Source: JAVBKX01 sp031553835
GTDB taxonomy: Bacteria > Bacteroidota > Bacteroidia > Bacteroidales > Azobacteroidaceae
Direction of reading: 5' to 3'
Length of the DNA: 64,000 bases
NCBI GenBank assembly: GCA_031553835.1
Contig: JAVBKX010000016.1
Coordinates: 124,001-188,000 of the forward strand
Part shown: in pieces, positions 28,471 through 38,063 of the stretch
Layout of the letters: each line of letters opens with the position of its first letter
How positions within the stretch are numbered: position 1 is the stretch's first letter
The notes under the pieces: model-generated
The model's input: the letters and a program-made list of their open reading frames with translations, nothing else
Database searches by the model: none
Told to the model about the DNA's origin: nothing
Program-made: the position numbers and the translations under genes

Positions 28471-30249
28471 ATGAATATGAAACAAAATAAATGGTTGGCG
28501 TTTTTTATCGGGGTGGGAATGCTCTTTTTTAACGCTTGTACAGATAATTATGAAAATTTTCCGGTTAACCAGTTCACTGAAGAATATGTTTTTTCTACGA
28601 CGGATTCATTAGGAACTCAAGCTAGAAATTTTCTCAATTCAATATATTACCTCTTAGAAGAGGGTCATAATGGAGTGGGAGATGATTACTTGGATGCTGC
28701 TTCTGATGATGCAATTTCTATAAAGCAGAATGATCCGGATGTCTATAAATTGGCCGTGGGAAGATATAGCGCTAACAGCCGTGTCGCTTCCAATATGGGA
28801 TGGGGTGTATATTATGAGGGTATTCGTAAGGCTAATATTATTATCAACAATATCGATGTTGTTCCCTTTAATACGACTTTCATTAATATGAATAAAGAGG
28901 AAAAACTTTTGAATTTGACAATCAAGGCCGAAGCTCGTTTCTTGAGAACATTTTTCTATTTTGAATTAGTGAAACGTTATGGAGGGGTACCGCTGATGGG
29001 AGATGAGGTGCATAAATTGGGTGATAACATGGAAAGACCCCGAAATTCCTTTGAAGATTGCATTGATTATATGGTAAAAGAATTGGACGATATTCAATAC
29101 GATTTACGCAGTGTTACCATGCCTGATGCGTCTGAATATGCGCACGCTGCGACAGCCGAAGCGGCTATGGCTTTGAAATCGAGGATTTTGCTGTATGCTG
29201 CCAGCCCTTTGTTTAATGAAAAACCGGTAACAGTGGACTCGGAAGAACAAAAAGAATTGGTTGGTTATGCAGGCTATGATATTGAACGTTGGAAGAAAGC
29301 AGCTGATGCTGCCAGGTACGTCATTGATACTTTTGGACCCAATGGCAGTAAATCGGTCAATCTTGCCATAAACTACATGGGCGTTTTTTTGAGTTTCTAT
29401 AGCCCTTCAGCCAATCCGGAATTGATTTTCTTCCGTCAGGGAGGACAGAGCAAATCAGTGGAAACCAACAATGGTCCTTTAGGTTTTAGTGGCAATTCTT
29501 TGGGTAGAGGGCGTACAAATCCTACTCAGAATCTTGTGGATGCATTTTTGATGAAAGATGGAAAAATAAGAGGTGAGAGTGCGACATATCCATATAATGC
29601 GCAAAATCCTTATGTGAACAGGGATCCTCGTTTGGGTTATACAATTTTGTATAATGGTGCAAATTGGTTGGGTAAAGTCCTTGACACAAGTCAGGGAGGT
29701 GCTCATAATCCAACCAGTGCTGCCGAATACACAAAAACGAGTTACTACATGCGTAAATTTATGGGGAACTTTGCTTCAGCTACCGAATATAGTAATAATT
29801 ATCACCTTTGGGTAATGTTCCGTTATGCTGAAATATTATTGAATTATGCTGAAGCTGAAAATGAATATCTTCCAGCGCCTTCTAAAGATGTTTATGATGC
29901 AATTATAGCATTGCGTAAAAGGGTCGGTATTGAGGCCGGAAAAGATAAACTATATGGATTAAAACCCAATATGACCAGAATAGAAATGCGTAAAGTGATT
30001 CAAAATGAACGTCGTATAGAGATGGCTTTTGAAGAACAACGATATTGGGATATCAGGCGTTGGCGTATTGCTGAAGAAGTATTTAATACACCTCTAAAAG
30101 GAATGGCTATTGTTAAATCACTAGGTTCAACAACTTATACAGAGGTGGATGTTTTAAAGATCAATTTCGAGGAAAAACGTTATTTGTATCCTATCCCTTA
30201 TGCTGAAGTGATTAAAAATGGTAAAATGGTTCAAAACCCTAAATGGTAA
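28471..30249 (+). CDS. SusD-like glycan-binding lipoprotein (second)
   Basis: 592 residues with lipobox FFNAC (Cys 23). RagB/SusD features: KAEARFLRTFFYFELVKRYG near 150, GGVPLMGDEVHKL, and ERRIEMAFEEQRYWDIRRWR near 515. The ATG at 28471 is preferred over one inside SusC (28441), which would add ten residues before the leader. It lies 7 bases after SusC and 6 bases before a second SusC. By gene order it is the natural partner of the SusC upstream. It and the first SusD share the overall plan but differ widely in sequence, so they probably bind different glycan parts. Confidence 0.92.
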   Translation: MNMKQNKWLAFFIGVGMLFFNACTDNYENFPVNQFTEEYVFSTTDSLGTQARNFLNSIYYLLEEGHNGVGDDYLDAASDDAISIKQNDPDVYKLAVGRYSANSRVASNMGWGVYYEGIRKANIIINNIDVVPFNTTFINMNKEEKLLNLTIKAEARFLRTFFYFELVKRYGGVPLMGDEVHKLGDNMERPRNSFEDCIDYMVKELDDIQYDLRSVTMPDASEYAHAATAEAAMALKSRILLYAASPLFNEKPVTVDSEEQKELVGYAGYDIERWKKAADAARYVIDTFGPNGSKSVNLAINYMGVFLSFYSPSANPELIFFRQGGQSKSVETNNGPLGFSGNSLGRGRTNPTQNLVDAFLMKDGKIRGESATYPYNAQNPYVNRDPRLGYTILYNGANWLGKVLDTSQGGAHNPTSAAEYTKTSYYMRKFMGNFASATEYSNNYHLWVMFRYAEILLNYAEAENEYLPAPSKDVYDAIIALRKRVGIEAGKDKLYGLKPNMTRIEMRKVIQNERRIEMAFEEQRYWDIRRWRIAEEVFNTPLKGMAIVKSLGSTTYTEVDVLKINFEEKRYLYPIPYAEVIKNGKMVQNPKW

Positions 30250-30255
30250 TTTCGT

Positions 30256-33200
30256 ATGAAAAAAATAGTAATAACATTAATATACCTGCATATTTTTACA
30301 TTTGTTTTTAGTCAATCTTTTCTGCAAAAGGGTGTAGTAACTTCAAATGAGGGAGAAACTCTCATCGGTGTAAGTATTGCTGTCGTTGGTACACCAAGGG
30401 GTACTATTACAAATATGAATGGAGAATATGAGATCAATGTGAGTGAAGGCGAAAAATTGTCGTTTTCATATATCGGTTTTAAAACTCAGGAAATGGTTGT
30501 GAAAAAAAACCACCCTGTAGTGGATGTACAATTACATTTCGATCAGACTACAAACCTTGAAGAAACTGTGGTAGTAGCGTATGGTGTGCAAAAAAAATTG
30601 ACAATGACCGGCGCCGTCAGTGGTATTTCAGCTCGTGAAATACGTACTGTTCCTACCAGTAGCGTGCAAAATGCTCTCGCAGGTAAGTTGCCCGGATTTT
30701 TCACTCAACAACGTTCCGGGCAACCGGGTAAAGATGCATCTGACTTCTTTATTCGTGGGGTTAGTTCGTTGAATAATGATGGAAACCAGCCCTTGATCAT
30801 TGTAGATGATATACAGTATTCTTATGATCAGCTACAACAAATTAATGTGAATGAAATAGAGAGCATTTCTATTTTGAAAGATGCTTCTACTACAGCTATC
30901 TATGGTATTAAAGGGGCTAACGGGGTATTGGTTGTAAAAACCCGGAGGGGAGAACAAGGTACGCCACAGGTTAATGTGCGGATAGAAGCAGGATTGCAAG
31001 CTCCGGTGCGTACTCCTAAGTTTCTTGATGCATACGAGACAGCGCAATTGGTGAATGAAGCCTATACAAATGATGGACTGACATCACAGATCCCATTCTC
31101 TCAAGATGATTTGGATGCATTTAAGACCGGTTCTGATCCTTATGGGCATCCTGATGTAAATTGGTATGAGGAAACATTTAAATCTATTGCAAATCAGGAA
31201 AATGTAAATGCCGATATTGCCGGAGGTTCGCAAAAACTAAAATACTTCATCTCAGCAGGTTATTTTTATCAAAATGGATTGGTAAAGGATTTCAATAATG
31301 CAGAGGATGATGTATATACGAATTATTTTTATCGTCGTTTCAATTATCGGACCAATCTGGACTTTGAGGTCAGTAAGAATTTAAATATGAGGTTGGATTT
31401 TTCTACTCGTTTCATGAATATCAACGAACCCAGTAACTTAAATGCAACAGGAGAGATATACAGCTTTGAAAAAATGACACCCTATGCTGCTCCTGTTGTT
31501 AATCCGAATGGTTCCTATACTTATTTGGATACAGATGCCAAAGATTATCTCCCGACTCTCAACGCCCGTTTGGCTAATGAAGGATATAAACGTACTAAAC
31601 GGAATGACGCCAATATTTTATACGAAGCTAATTATAAAATGGATTGGTTAACCCAAGGCCTTTTTGCTAATTTACGTATGGCGTATTCAACAGTGGATGA
31701 AAACTGGAGAAGGGTTTCAAGAGGCAGTGATGGTTATCCGACTTACCGGTATCATCCCGACACGGATACCTATACGATTAACCCCAACAAAGTATATACG
31801 TATTCTACTTATGCGATAACTACCGGAGCGGAAAAAGCATACAAAGATCTTAATATCCAGGCTTCTCTTAATTATGCAAGGGTGTTCCGGAAAGATCATG
31901 ATGTGAAAGCCATGTTTTTGTATAATCGTCAGAGCAGTACTAATGAAAAAGACGCTGAAGTGCCGCATAATTTTGAAGGATATACCGGAACATTGGGATA
32001 TAAATATAAAAGCAGGTATTTGATTGATGTTAATTTGGCGTATAATGGTACCGACCGGTTTGGCAAAGACAATCGTTTTGGATTTTTCCCCGCAGTAGGT
32101 TTAGGTTATGTTATTTCTGAAGAAAGTTTTTTTCAAGAAAGTATTAATAATGTACAAATGCTGAAATTAAGGGCTTCTTATGGTCTTGTTGGTTCTGATG
32201 CCGCTCTGGGCAATCGTTACCTATATCGTCAGGTGTATGAAGAAGGAGGTGGTTACAATTTCGGAGAAAACCCGCAAAAGTTTACTTCTTATAAAGAAGG
32301 CGCCATGGGTAATAATAATGTGACTTGGGAAAAAGCTAAAAAATTTGATGTGGGTATTGATTTGGTCGCATTTGATAAATTTTCACTGACTTTCGACTAT
32401 TTTCATGATAATCGTTATGATCAGTTAGTGGAAAGAAACGATATTCCGTTGATCTTAGGAATTGGAGTGTCGCCACTTAATGTGGCCAAAACAATTAACA
32501 GGGGGGTTGATGGATCTGTAGGATTTCAAACACAAATTGATCAAGTGAATTTTAACACGAATTTTGTGTATTCTGTTGCTAAAAATAAAGTAATATACAA
32601 AGCGGAGGCTCAACAAATATATCCATGGCTTGCAGAAACAGGCAAACCTATTAATCAGCCTTTCGGATATACATTTATCGGTTATTATACTCCTGAAGAA
32701 ATCGCCCTGATCAATGCCAACGATCCCACAGCTCCTGCCGTCCCGAATACAGATACTCCCGTTCAGGCCGGAGATTTGAAATATAAAGACCTGAATGGTG
32801 ATAAAGTGATCGACGATTATGATAAAAGTGCAATCGGGAAACCGAATTTGCCTTCCACTGCATTGGGATGGACTATCGGGGGAACTTGGAACGGTTTTTC
32901 TCTCAGCCTGTTATTTCAAGGATCATTTGATTATAGTTTTAGTGTAATCGGAACAGGGATTGAATCATTTAAGAGTCAATTTCAACCAGTTCACCAAAAA
33001 CGTTGGACAATGGAACGATATGAAAATGGAGATGCAATTGAATTTCCTCGTTTGACTACCATTCCATCTACCGTAAATAGCGCGGAAGGCTATATGTCTG
33101 ATTTCTGGTTAATCAATGCGTGGTACATCCGATTGAAGACAGTAGATTTTGCTTACCAGATTCCCAAGCGGTCGTTACCTAAATTTATAAATGCCGCTAA

Positions 33201-33342
33201 GATTTATGTTAATGCTTATAACTTACTTACATTCACTAATTACGATAAGTATCAACAAGATCCTGAAATTCAGACGAATTCTGCCGGTGATGCTTACATG
33301 AACCAACGGGTATTCAATTTAGGTTTACAGGTTTCTTTCTAA
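30256..33342 (+). CDS. SusC-like TonB-dependent transporter (second)
   Basis: 1028 residues. Signal peptide ends near residue 20 (FVFSQS). The carboxypeptidase-regulatory-like domain (about 24-100) carries ETLIGVSIAVVGTPRGTITN; the plug carries VVVAYGVQKKLTMTGAVSGI near 108 and LIIVDDIQYSYDQL near 178; the barrel ends VFNLGLQVSF. It has the classic SusC/RagA plug signature and no STN domain. It closes the SusD-SusC-SusD-SusC operon with no SusD of its own behind it; instead a MITE-like element follows after 13 bases. It may pair with the first SusD at the operon head (inference). Confidence 0.93.
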   Translation: MKKIVITLIYLHIFTFVFSQSFLQKGVVTSNEGETLIGVSIAVVGTPRGTITNMNGEYEINVSEGEKLSFSYIGFKTQEMVVKKNHPVVDVQLHFDQTTNLEETVVVAYGVQKKLTMTGAVSGISAREIRTVPTSSVQNALAGKLPGFFTQQRSGQPGKDASDFFIRGVSSLNNDGNQPLIIVDDIQYSYDQLQQINVNEIESISILKDASTTAIYGIKGANGVLVVKTRRGEQGTPQVNVRIEAGLQAPVRTPKFLDAYETAQLVNEAYTNDGLTSQIPFSQDDLDAFKTGSDPYGHPDVNWYEETFKSIANQENVNADIAGGSQKLKYFISAGYFYQNGLVKDFNNAEDDVYTNYFYRRFNYRTNLDFEVSKNLNMRLDFSTRFMNINEPSNLNATGEIYSFEKMTPYAAPVVNPNGSYTYLDTDAKDYLPTLNARLANEGYKRTKRNDANILYEANYKMDWLTQGLFANLRMAYSTVDENWRRVSRGSDGYPTYRYHPDTDTYTINPNKVYTYSTYAITTGAEKAYKDLNIQASLNYARVFRKDHDVKAMFLYNRQSSTNEKDAEVPHNFEGYTGTLGYKYKSRYLIDVNLAYNGTDRFGKDNRFGFFPAVGLGYVISEESFFQESINNVQMLKLRASYGLVGSDAALGNRYLYRQVYEEGGGYNFGENPQKFTSYKEGAMGNNNVTWEKAKKFDVGIDLVAFDKFSLTFDYFHDNRYDQLVERNDIPLILGIGVSPLNVAKTINRGVDGSVGFQTQIDQVNFNTNFVYSVAKNKVIYKAEAQQIYPWLAETGKPINQPFGYTFIGYYTPEEIALINANDPTAPAVPNTDTPVQAGDLKYKDLNGDKVIDDYDKSAIGKPNLPSTALGWTIGGTWNGFSLSLLFQGSFDYSFSVIGTGIESFKSQFQPVHQKRWTMERYENGDAIEFPRLTTIPSTVNSAEGYMSDFWLINAWYIRLKTVDFAYQIPKRSLPKFINAAKIYVNAYNLLTFTNYDKYQQDPEIQTNSAGDAYMNQRVFNLGLQVSF

Positions 33343-33355
33343 ATGCATTTCAATG

Positions 33356-33646
33356 GGGCTGTATCAAAAATCCAAGTGGTCTTTGAATAGGTTACAAAGT
33401 GTAAGTAATTCCCCCGAATGGGGGAAAATCTTCATAACCCCCGGTTTCCACCGGGGGTAAAAATACGCAGGCGAAACAGGAACCCCGAAGTGGGTTTAAT
33501 CCATTCAGGGTTGTTGAATTGAGGATGATTGTGCACCCCCCGGCTGTCACCGGGGGTTATGAAAATCAAAGCCCTTCGGGCTTTTCCCTTTACAAACTTA
33601 CAAATCATAACTTATTCAAAGACCACTTGGACTTTTGATACACCCT
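33356..33646. mobile_element. MITE-like element with 39-bp terminal inverted repeats
   Basis: 291 bases, no gene. Terminal inverted repeats 33356-33394 and 33608-33646 match at about 35 of 39 positions (common part TCCAAGTGGTCTTTGAATA). Inside lie CCCCC/GGGGG hairpins (two CCCCCGG-loop-CCGGGGG units that are inverted copies of each other) and AAAGCCC-TTC-GGGCTTT at 33568-33584. The whole could fold as one long palindrome. No clear target-site duplication was found. It sits just after the second SusC and may end that transcript. Confidence 0.75.
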
Positions 33647-33691
33647 CTTTTTATTTATGGATCTGTTTGATGGTGAATTTTTACGTGATTG

Positions 33692-33727
33692 TTTAGTGGT
33701 CTTTATTTAATTAATCGTCATATAAAA
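33692..33727 (+). promoter_or_regulatory. ECF-type promoter motif, site D (33793 gene)
   Basis: TTTAGTGGT, 15 bases, CGTCATATAAAA. The CGTC ends 73 bases before the ATG at 33793. It lies between the MITE-like element and the gene. Confidence 0.75.
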
Positions 33728-33792
33728 GGTAAGGTAGTATTGACCTTATGGAAAAATGAACTTTTTATTATTAATCGATTAAAAATTTTTTT

Positions 33793-34719
33793 ATGAAGAA
33801 AATTATCTTTTTATTATCTTTTTTCGTAGTGGGTTACTCATTTATGTATGCGGGCACATGGGTAGTTGGAGCCAATCAAATAGCTGATTTATTGGATAAA
33901 ATTGAACAAGGAACAGGTGAAGCCCCTCCTGCAAAACCGGTAAAAATGGATCAGGGAAACGAAGTTATTAATACAGATTTATCTGCTTGGCAAGATGGAG
34001 TGGTAGGCGTAACTTTTACTCCGACTGATGTGAATGAAGATGTTAAGTATCAAACCGATTGGGATAATGGCGAATATCATTGGCGTGGTCTCCTTTCTAT
34101 TAATTTTGCTGGCAAAGGTTATAAACAAAAAGAAAGTACGGTTATTTCTTTTATTCAACCAAGTTTAAATGATTTTGATTATGACGGAATTCCTCAAGGT
34201 TTTTCTAGTCTGGTAGATTATTGGGATAGACATCAAATCTCTTGGTTGGAAACAATCGATTTTTCTGGCAATGACTTTCATTCTCTTGAATTTGATGGAA
34301 GTGTATATAAGACCATGCCGTTGAAAACGATAAATGTGTCAAACAATCCGAATCTTGCATCATTGTCAATTGTGAATTGTGCAAGTCTGGAACAATTGGA
34401 TATTAGAGGGACTGCATTAAGCGCTACAGACATTGAAGCCATTAAAGAAAGTGTATTGGAATCAGCGCCGGATGCGACTATTCTTCATGATGATCTATCT
34501 TCTGTCAAAAATATTGAAAATGAAACTCTTGCTGTTTATGTAAAAGATAATAATGTTGTTGTAGAAGGTAAGGCATTAAATGATAAGGTGTTGGTTTATG
34601 ACCTTTTTGGACGTAAATTGTTGGAATCTTATGAAAATATTTTAGATGCGAGTTTATTAGATAATGGTGTGTATTTAGTGAATATAAACAACCAGGTAAC
34701 AAAAGTTCTGAAAAAATAA
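33793..34719 (+). CDS. Secreted leucine-rich-like protein with T9SS sorting domain
   Basis: 308 residues. Signal peptide about 1-20. After an unrecognised region, residues 150-215 show leucine-rich-repeat-like steps (LETIDFSGNDFHSLEF, LKTINVSNNPNLASLSI, LEQLDIRGT). A sorting domain follows at about 240-308 (NVVVEGKALNDKVLVYDLFG, DNGVYLVNI, KVLKK). It would be exported by the type IX system to the cell surface. It has its own ECF-type motif upstream and a terminator downstream, so it is a single-gene unit within the PUL regulon. Function unknown; adhesion or glycan binding are possible. Confidence 0.75.
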   Translation: MKKIIFLLSFFVVGYSFMYAGTWVVGANQIADLLDKIEQGTGEAPPAKPVKMDQGNEVINTDLSAWQDGVVGVTFTPTDVNEDVKYQTDWDNGEYHWRGLLSINFAGKGYKQKESTVISFIQPSLNDFDYDGIPQGFSSLVDYWDRHQISWLETIDFSGNDFHSLEFDGSVYKTMPLKTINVSNNPNLASLSIVNCASLEQLDIRGTALSATDIEAIKESVLESAPDATILHDDLSSVKNIENETLAVYVKDNNVVVEGKALNDKVLVYDLFGRKLLESYENILDASLLDNGVYLVNINNQVTKVLKK

Positions 34720-34743
34720 TTATACAGAATTTTTACAAGTAGA

Positions 34744-34779
34744 AAAGGGTTGCCCACATGTTGGTGCAGCCTTTTTTTA
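34744..34779 (+). terminator. Rho-independent terminator after 33793 gene
   Basis: Stem AAAGG..TTGC with GCAGCCTTT around an inner CCA/TGG pairing, followed by a T7 run, starting 24 bases after the stop codon. Confidence 0.75.
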
Positions 34780-34821
34780 TCACCATCAATAGATGAATAA
34801 ATGGAGAATTAAACACAGCCA

Positions 34822-34857
34822 TTTGGCGGTTTTCTTCTCCTTAAACGTCATATAAAA
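34822..34857 (+). promoter_or_regulatory. ECF-type promoter motif, site E (34908 operon)
   Basis: TTTGGCGGT, 15 bases, CGTCATATAAAA. The CGTC ends 58 bases before the ATG at 34908. GAATTTAAAATA follows shortly downstream, as at site C. Confidence 0.75.
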
Positions 34858-34907
34858 AGAAAGAGAATGAATTTAAAATAGTAAAAAATAAATTTCACTT
34901 AATAGGC

Positions 34908-37900
34908 ATGAAAAAAATTATCTTTTTATTAGTATTTACCCTGTTGTATTATTCTTTTGTATATGCAAATATTAAAGAACAAACCTTCAATTATCTGAGA
35001 AATGGCAGTTTTGAATATGGACTGAACCTGGATTGGGAATATTATATCAGTGAAAATTCGGATGCTGCATTTTCATTGTCAGAAGGAAGTCAAATATATG
35101 ATGGCGGAAATGTCGGATTGAAAGTGGATGTCAATTCAGTGGATAGTCCAACCTCTATATATGCCAGAACACGTGTTGCTGTAGGGGCTGATTCCCTTTA
35201 TCTGTTGCAATTTTGGGCACGCGGACCGGAAAATGCCAGGCTTTATGTTGAGATTGAGGGTAGCGAACAAAGAGGTGTTTTATATGAAATGCGCGCAGGA
35301 AACGGAGACAGTAAAGGGGAGATGGTCGCTTTTCATTATCCTCTTAAAATAGATAAAGCTAATGATAAAAAGGAATTGGTAATTACTTTCTATTTTCGTA
35401 GCAGTACGACTTATGAAAAATCGAACAATCCCAACGATTGTTATATTACATCCCACCCCGGAGTTACCTATTATTTGGACGGCCTTGTATTAGTGGATCA
35501 ATCCAATAATATGCATCATGATGTGTACAATACATATCTTTGGAACTATAATCAGGTTCCCAATGAAAATAATCAAAGCTGGACAGCAGGAGATAATGAC
35601 GTGTCTTTCGATTTGCCTGATGGAAGAAGAATGTGGTTCTTTAATGACTCGTTTTATGGTAAAAATCTTACCGGAACCAATGTCTTTCCCGGAGGAACTT
35701 TTACCCGGAATGCTGTTGTGATTCAAAACGTAGATGGTTCTCTTCACAGCTTACCGATTACCAATCAGGGAGGTCAATGGACTTATTTCAGAATCCCTGA
35801 TGAAGATGTTGTTTATAACACGGCAGGAAATTCTTCCAGTGGTGTGAAAAACGTTTTTTGGGTAGGAGATGCATTAATCGAAGATGGTCAGGTAAAAGTT
35901 TACCTCATTGAGGTATATGGAAAAGATCGTTCTTATCTTGGAAAATTTACTTATCCAGAACTTGAATTTATCGGAATAGAAGAGCAGGAATCATTTTGCC
36001 GGAAATACGAAAAATTCTTTGTTGAGGATAATACGATCTATTTATATGCCAATGGAGGCTCTGGTTGGACCCGGACAATGTACGCAGCCCGCGCTGAATT
36101 GGGAGATATGAATGGTAAGAAAGGTACTTGGAGATTTTGGGATGGAAATGCCTGGAATCCTGATAATACAACAGCAGTCGAAGTATCTCCGAGAGGTGCT
36201 GATGCCGTTATGAAATTAGGAGAAAACAATTATGTTCAACTCTCCATGCCGGTGATGAGTCCGGAAGTGTATGTTCGTTTTGCTCCTTCACCCGAAGGTC
36301 CTTGGGAGCATGAAACCTTAGTAGGCATCGGAGACCGGAGTGCTAATTATTGGTATTACATGCCTAATTTTCACGGACAGTTGCCTAATGGCAAATATTC
36401 TATCTCTATGTCAGCCAATTATCACGGTTGTCTTTTCTTCTGTAAAGACTGCGAAAATCAGTTGTATGTCGATAAATACTGGTATCGTCCCCGTTATATA
36501 CAGGTCGATTTATTGGCATTGTCCCCTTATACAACAAATAAAAAGGATTGCGCAGGTGTAGAAAATGGTGATGCATATTTTGATGAATGTGGTGCTTGTG
36601 TAGGAGGAAATACTGATTTAGAGCATTGTTTGACAGGTGTTTGTAAATTATATGCCGCCGCTGATTATTCTGCAAATGCGACCGGCCTGAATGCCGGAGA
36701 ATATACATCAGCCAATTTAATCGGTTTGGGCTTTGAACCCAAGTCATTGTCTTCATTTGTGTTGGATCCGGGATATATCATAGAGCTCTATACAGATGAT
36801 AATTTCCAGGGAAATATGAAACTGTTTGAAACCGGAATAAGCAATTTGGAAAATGAAAATTTTGATGATCAGACAAGTTCATTGATTATTCGTCGTAAGG
36901 GTGTGGAAGGCTTAGATGGAACGTATGCCATCCAAAACCAACAGAGCGGATTGTATATGGGTATCCAGGGGTATAGTACTATAAATAACGCATTGCTTAC
37001 ACAGCAGGTGTTTACCGGCAATAATGCTCAAAAATTTGAACTCAAATATATAGGTAATGGATATTATACCATTATTGCGGGAAGCGAAAAACCATTGAAT
37101 ATTGTGGATCAAAGTGTGGAAGCAATGACTTATGTAGAACAATGGGATGGAAAAGAATCTGACATTACTGTACTGGGAGGTGAAATTTCAGCTCAATATT
37201 CGGATTCTCCTTCGGGTGAAGGGATCACAAATCTGGCAGATAAGAATGTAAAGACTAAATTTTTGACTTTCCATAATAGCGCTTGGGTACAGTTTAAAGC
37301 CGTTGATGCATGCGTCTTAAGTAGATATAGCCTGACTTCCGCCAATGATGCACCGGTGCGCGATCCGAAGAGTTGGACGCTGATGGGTTCCAATGATGGC
37401 GAAATCTGGGTTACATTAGATACTCAATCTGATGTCAGCTTTTCACAACGATTTGAAGAACAGTCGTTTATGATAGATAATAATATTGCTTATGCTTATT
37501 ATAAGCTAAATATGACTTGTGCTTTAGGGAATCTGCTGCAATTGTCCGAATGGAAATTGTATGCCAATACAAATCTACCTGTCGGCACTTATTATGATAG
37601 TCAAAAGTTCATTGTTCAGGATGCCGGGAATGGTCTTGTCAGGATCATTAATAAAGCAAGCGACATGCTATTGGAAGTGTTGGATGGTTTTGTGAATGAA
37701 GGGGCAAAAGTATGGCAAAATACTGATTATGGTCAATCCGGAGGATTGTGGAAATTACGGGATTTTGAACAACTTTTGTCCGTTTCGGAAACGACTGAAA
37801 ATCACCCTAATGTCGTTGTTTATCCTAATCCGGTTTCGGAATTTGTAACCCTTCAAACAAAAGGCTTCGAAATAATAATGCGAATTCTTATTATAGATCT

Positions 37901-38039
37901 TACTGGAAGAATAATCCGGGATAATATATACGATAAAAATCAAGTTTCTATTGATTCGTCTGATTTGGGTAAAGGAATTTATACTTTTAAAATATATACG
38001 GATATGGCTTCTTATAGCCATAAAGTAATAAAATTGTAA
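34908..38039 (+). CDS. Multi-module surface glycan-active protein (DUF5005-like, T9SS)
   Basis: 1043 residues, signal peptide about 1-20. Order of modules: CBM4/9-like jelly roll (about 28-195, starting NYLRNGSFEYG); a propeller of DUF5005 type (about 205-545, with WTAGDNDVSFDLPDGRRMWF and FNDSFYG); a Cys-rich link (CAGVENGDAYFDECGACVGG); a beta/gamma-crystallin-like domain (about 577-664); a ricin-type trefoil segment (about 667-735); an F5/8C domain (about 756-886) placed inside the trefoil; more trefoil (894-952); and a T9SS sorting domain (965-1043, VVVYPNPVSEFVTL). Probably binds, and perhaps cuts, a complex glycan at the cell surface; catalytic residues are not established. It heads an operon with GH2 (24-base gap) under site E. 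Domain names rest on pattern recognition. Confidence 0.75.
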   Translation: MKKIIFLLVFTLLYYSFVYANIKEQTFNYLRNGSFEYGLNLDWEYYISENSDAAFSLSEGSQIYDGGNVGLKVDVNSVDSPTSIYARTRVAVGADSLYLLQFWARGPENARLYVEIEGSEQRGVLYEMRAGNGDSKGEMVAFHYPLKIDKANDKKELVITFYFRSSTTYEKSNNPNDCYITSHPGVTYYLDGLVLVDQSNNMHHDVYNTYLWNYNQVPNENNQSWTAGDNDVSFDLPDGRRMWFFNDSFYGKNLTGTNVFPGGTFTRNAVVIQNVDGSLHSLPITNQGGQWTYFRIPDEDVVYNTAGNSSSGVKNVFWVGDALIEDGQVKVYLIEVYGKDRSYLGKFTYPELEFIGIEEQESFCRKYEKFFVEDNTIYLYANGGSGWTRTMYAARAELGDMNGKKGTWRFWDGNAWNPDNTTAVEVSPRGADAVMKLGENNYVQLSMPVMSPEVYVRFAPSPEGPWEHETLVGIGDRSANYWYYMPNFHGQLPNGKYSISMSANYHGCLFFCKDCENQLYVDKYWYRPRYIQVDLLALSPYTTNKKDCAGVENGDAYFDECGACVGGNTDLEHCLTGVCKLYAAADYSANATGLNAGEYTSANLIGLGFEPKSLSSFVLDPGYIIELYTDDNFQGNMKLFETGISNLENENFDDQTSSLIIRRKGVEGLDGTYAIQNQQSGLYMGIQGYSTINNALLTQQVFTGNNAQKFELKYIGNGYYTIIAGSEKPLNIVDQSVEAMTYVEQWDGKESDITVLGGEISAQYSDSPSGEGITNLADKNVKTKFLTFHNSAWVQFKAVDACVLSRYSLTSANDAPVRDPKSWTLMGSNDGEIWVTLDTQSDVSFSQRFEEQSFMIDNNIAYAYYKLNMTCALGNLLQLSEWKLYANTNLPVGTYYDSQKFIVQDAGNGLVRIINKASDMLLEVLDGFVNEGAKVWQNTDYGQSGGLWKLRDFEQLLSVSETTENHPNVVVYPNPVSEFVTLQTKGFEIIMRILIIDLTGRIIRDNIYDKNQVSIDSSDLGKGIYTFKIYTDMASYSHKVIKL

Positions 38040-38063
38040 GTCATCCGTATTCCGATAACTACT

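Noticed and set aside
25332..33342. STN signalling domain on either SusC, to pair with the ECF sigma
   Set aside because: Both proteins go from signal peptide straight to the carboxypeptidase-like domain; there is no room for an STN domain of about 70 residues.
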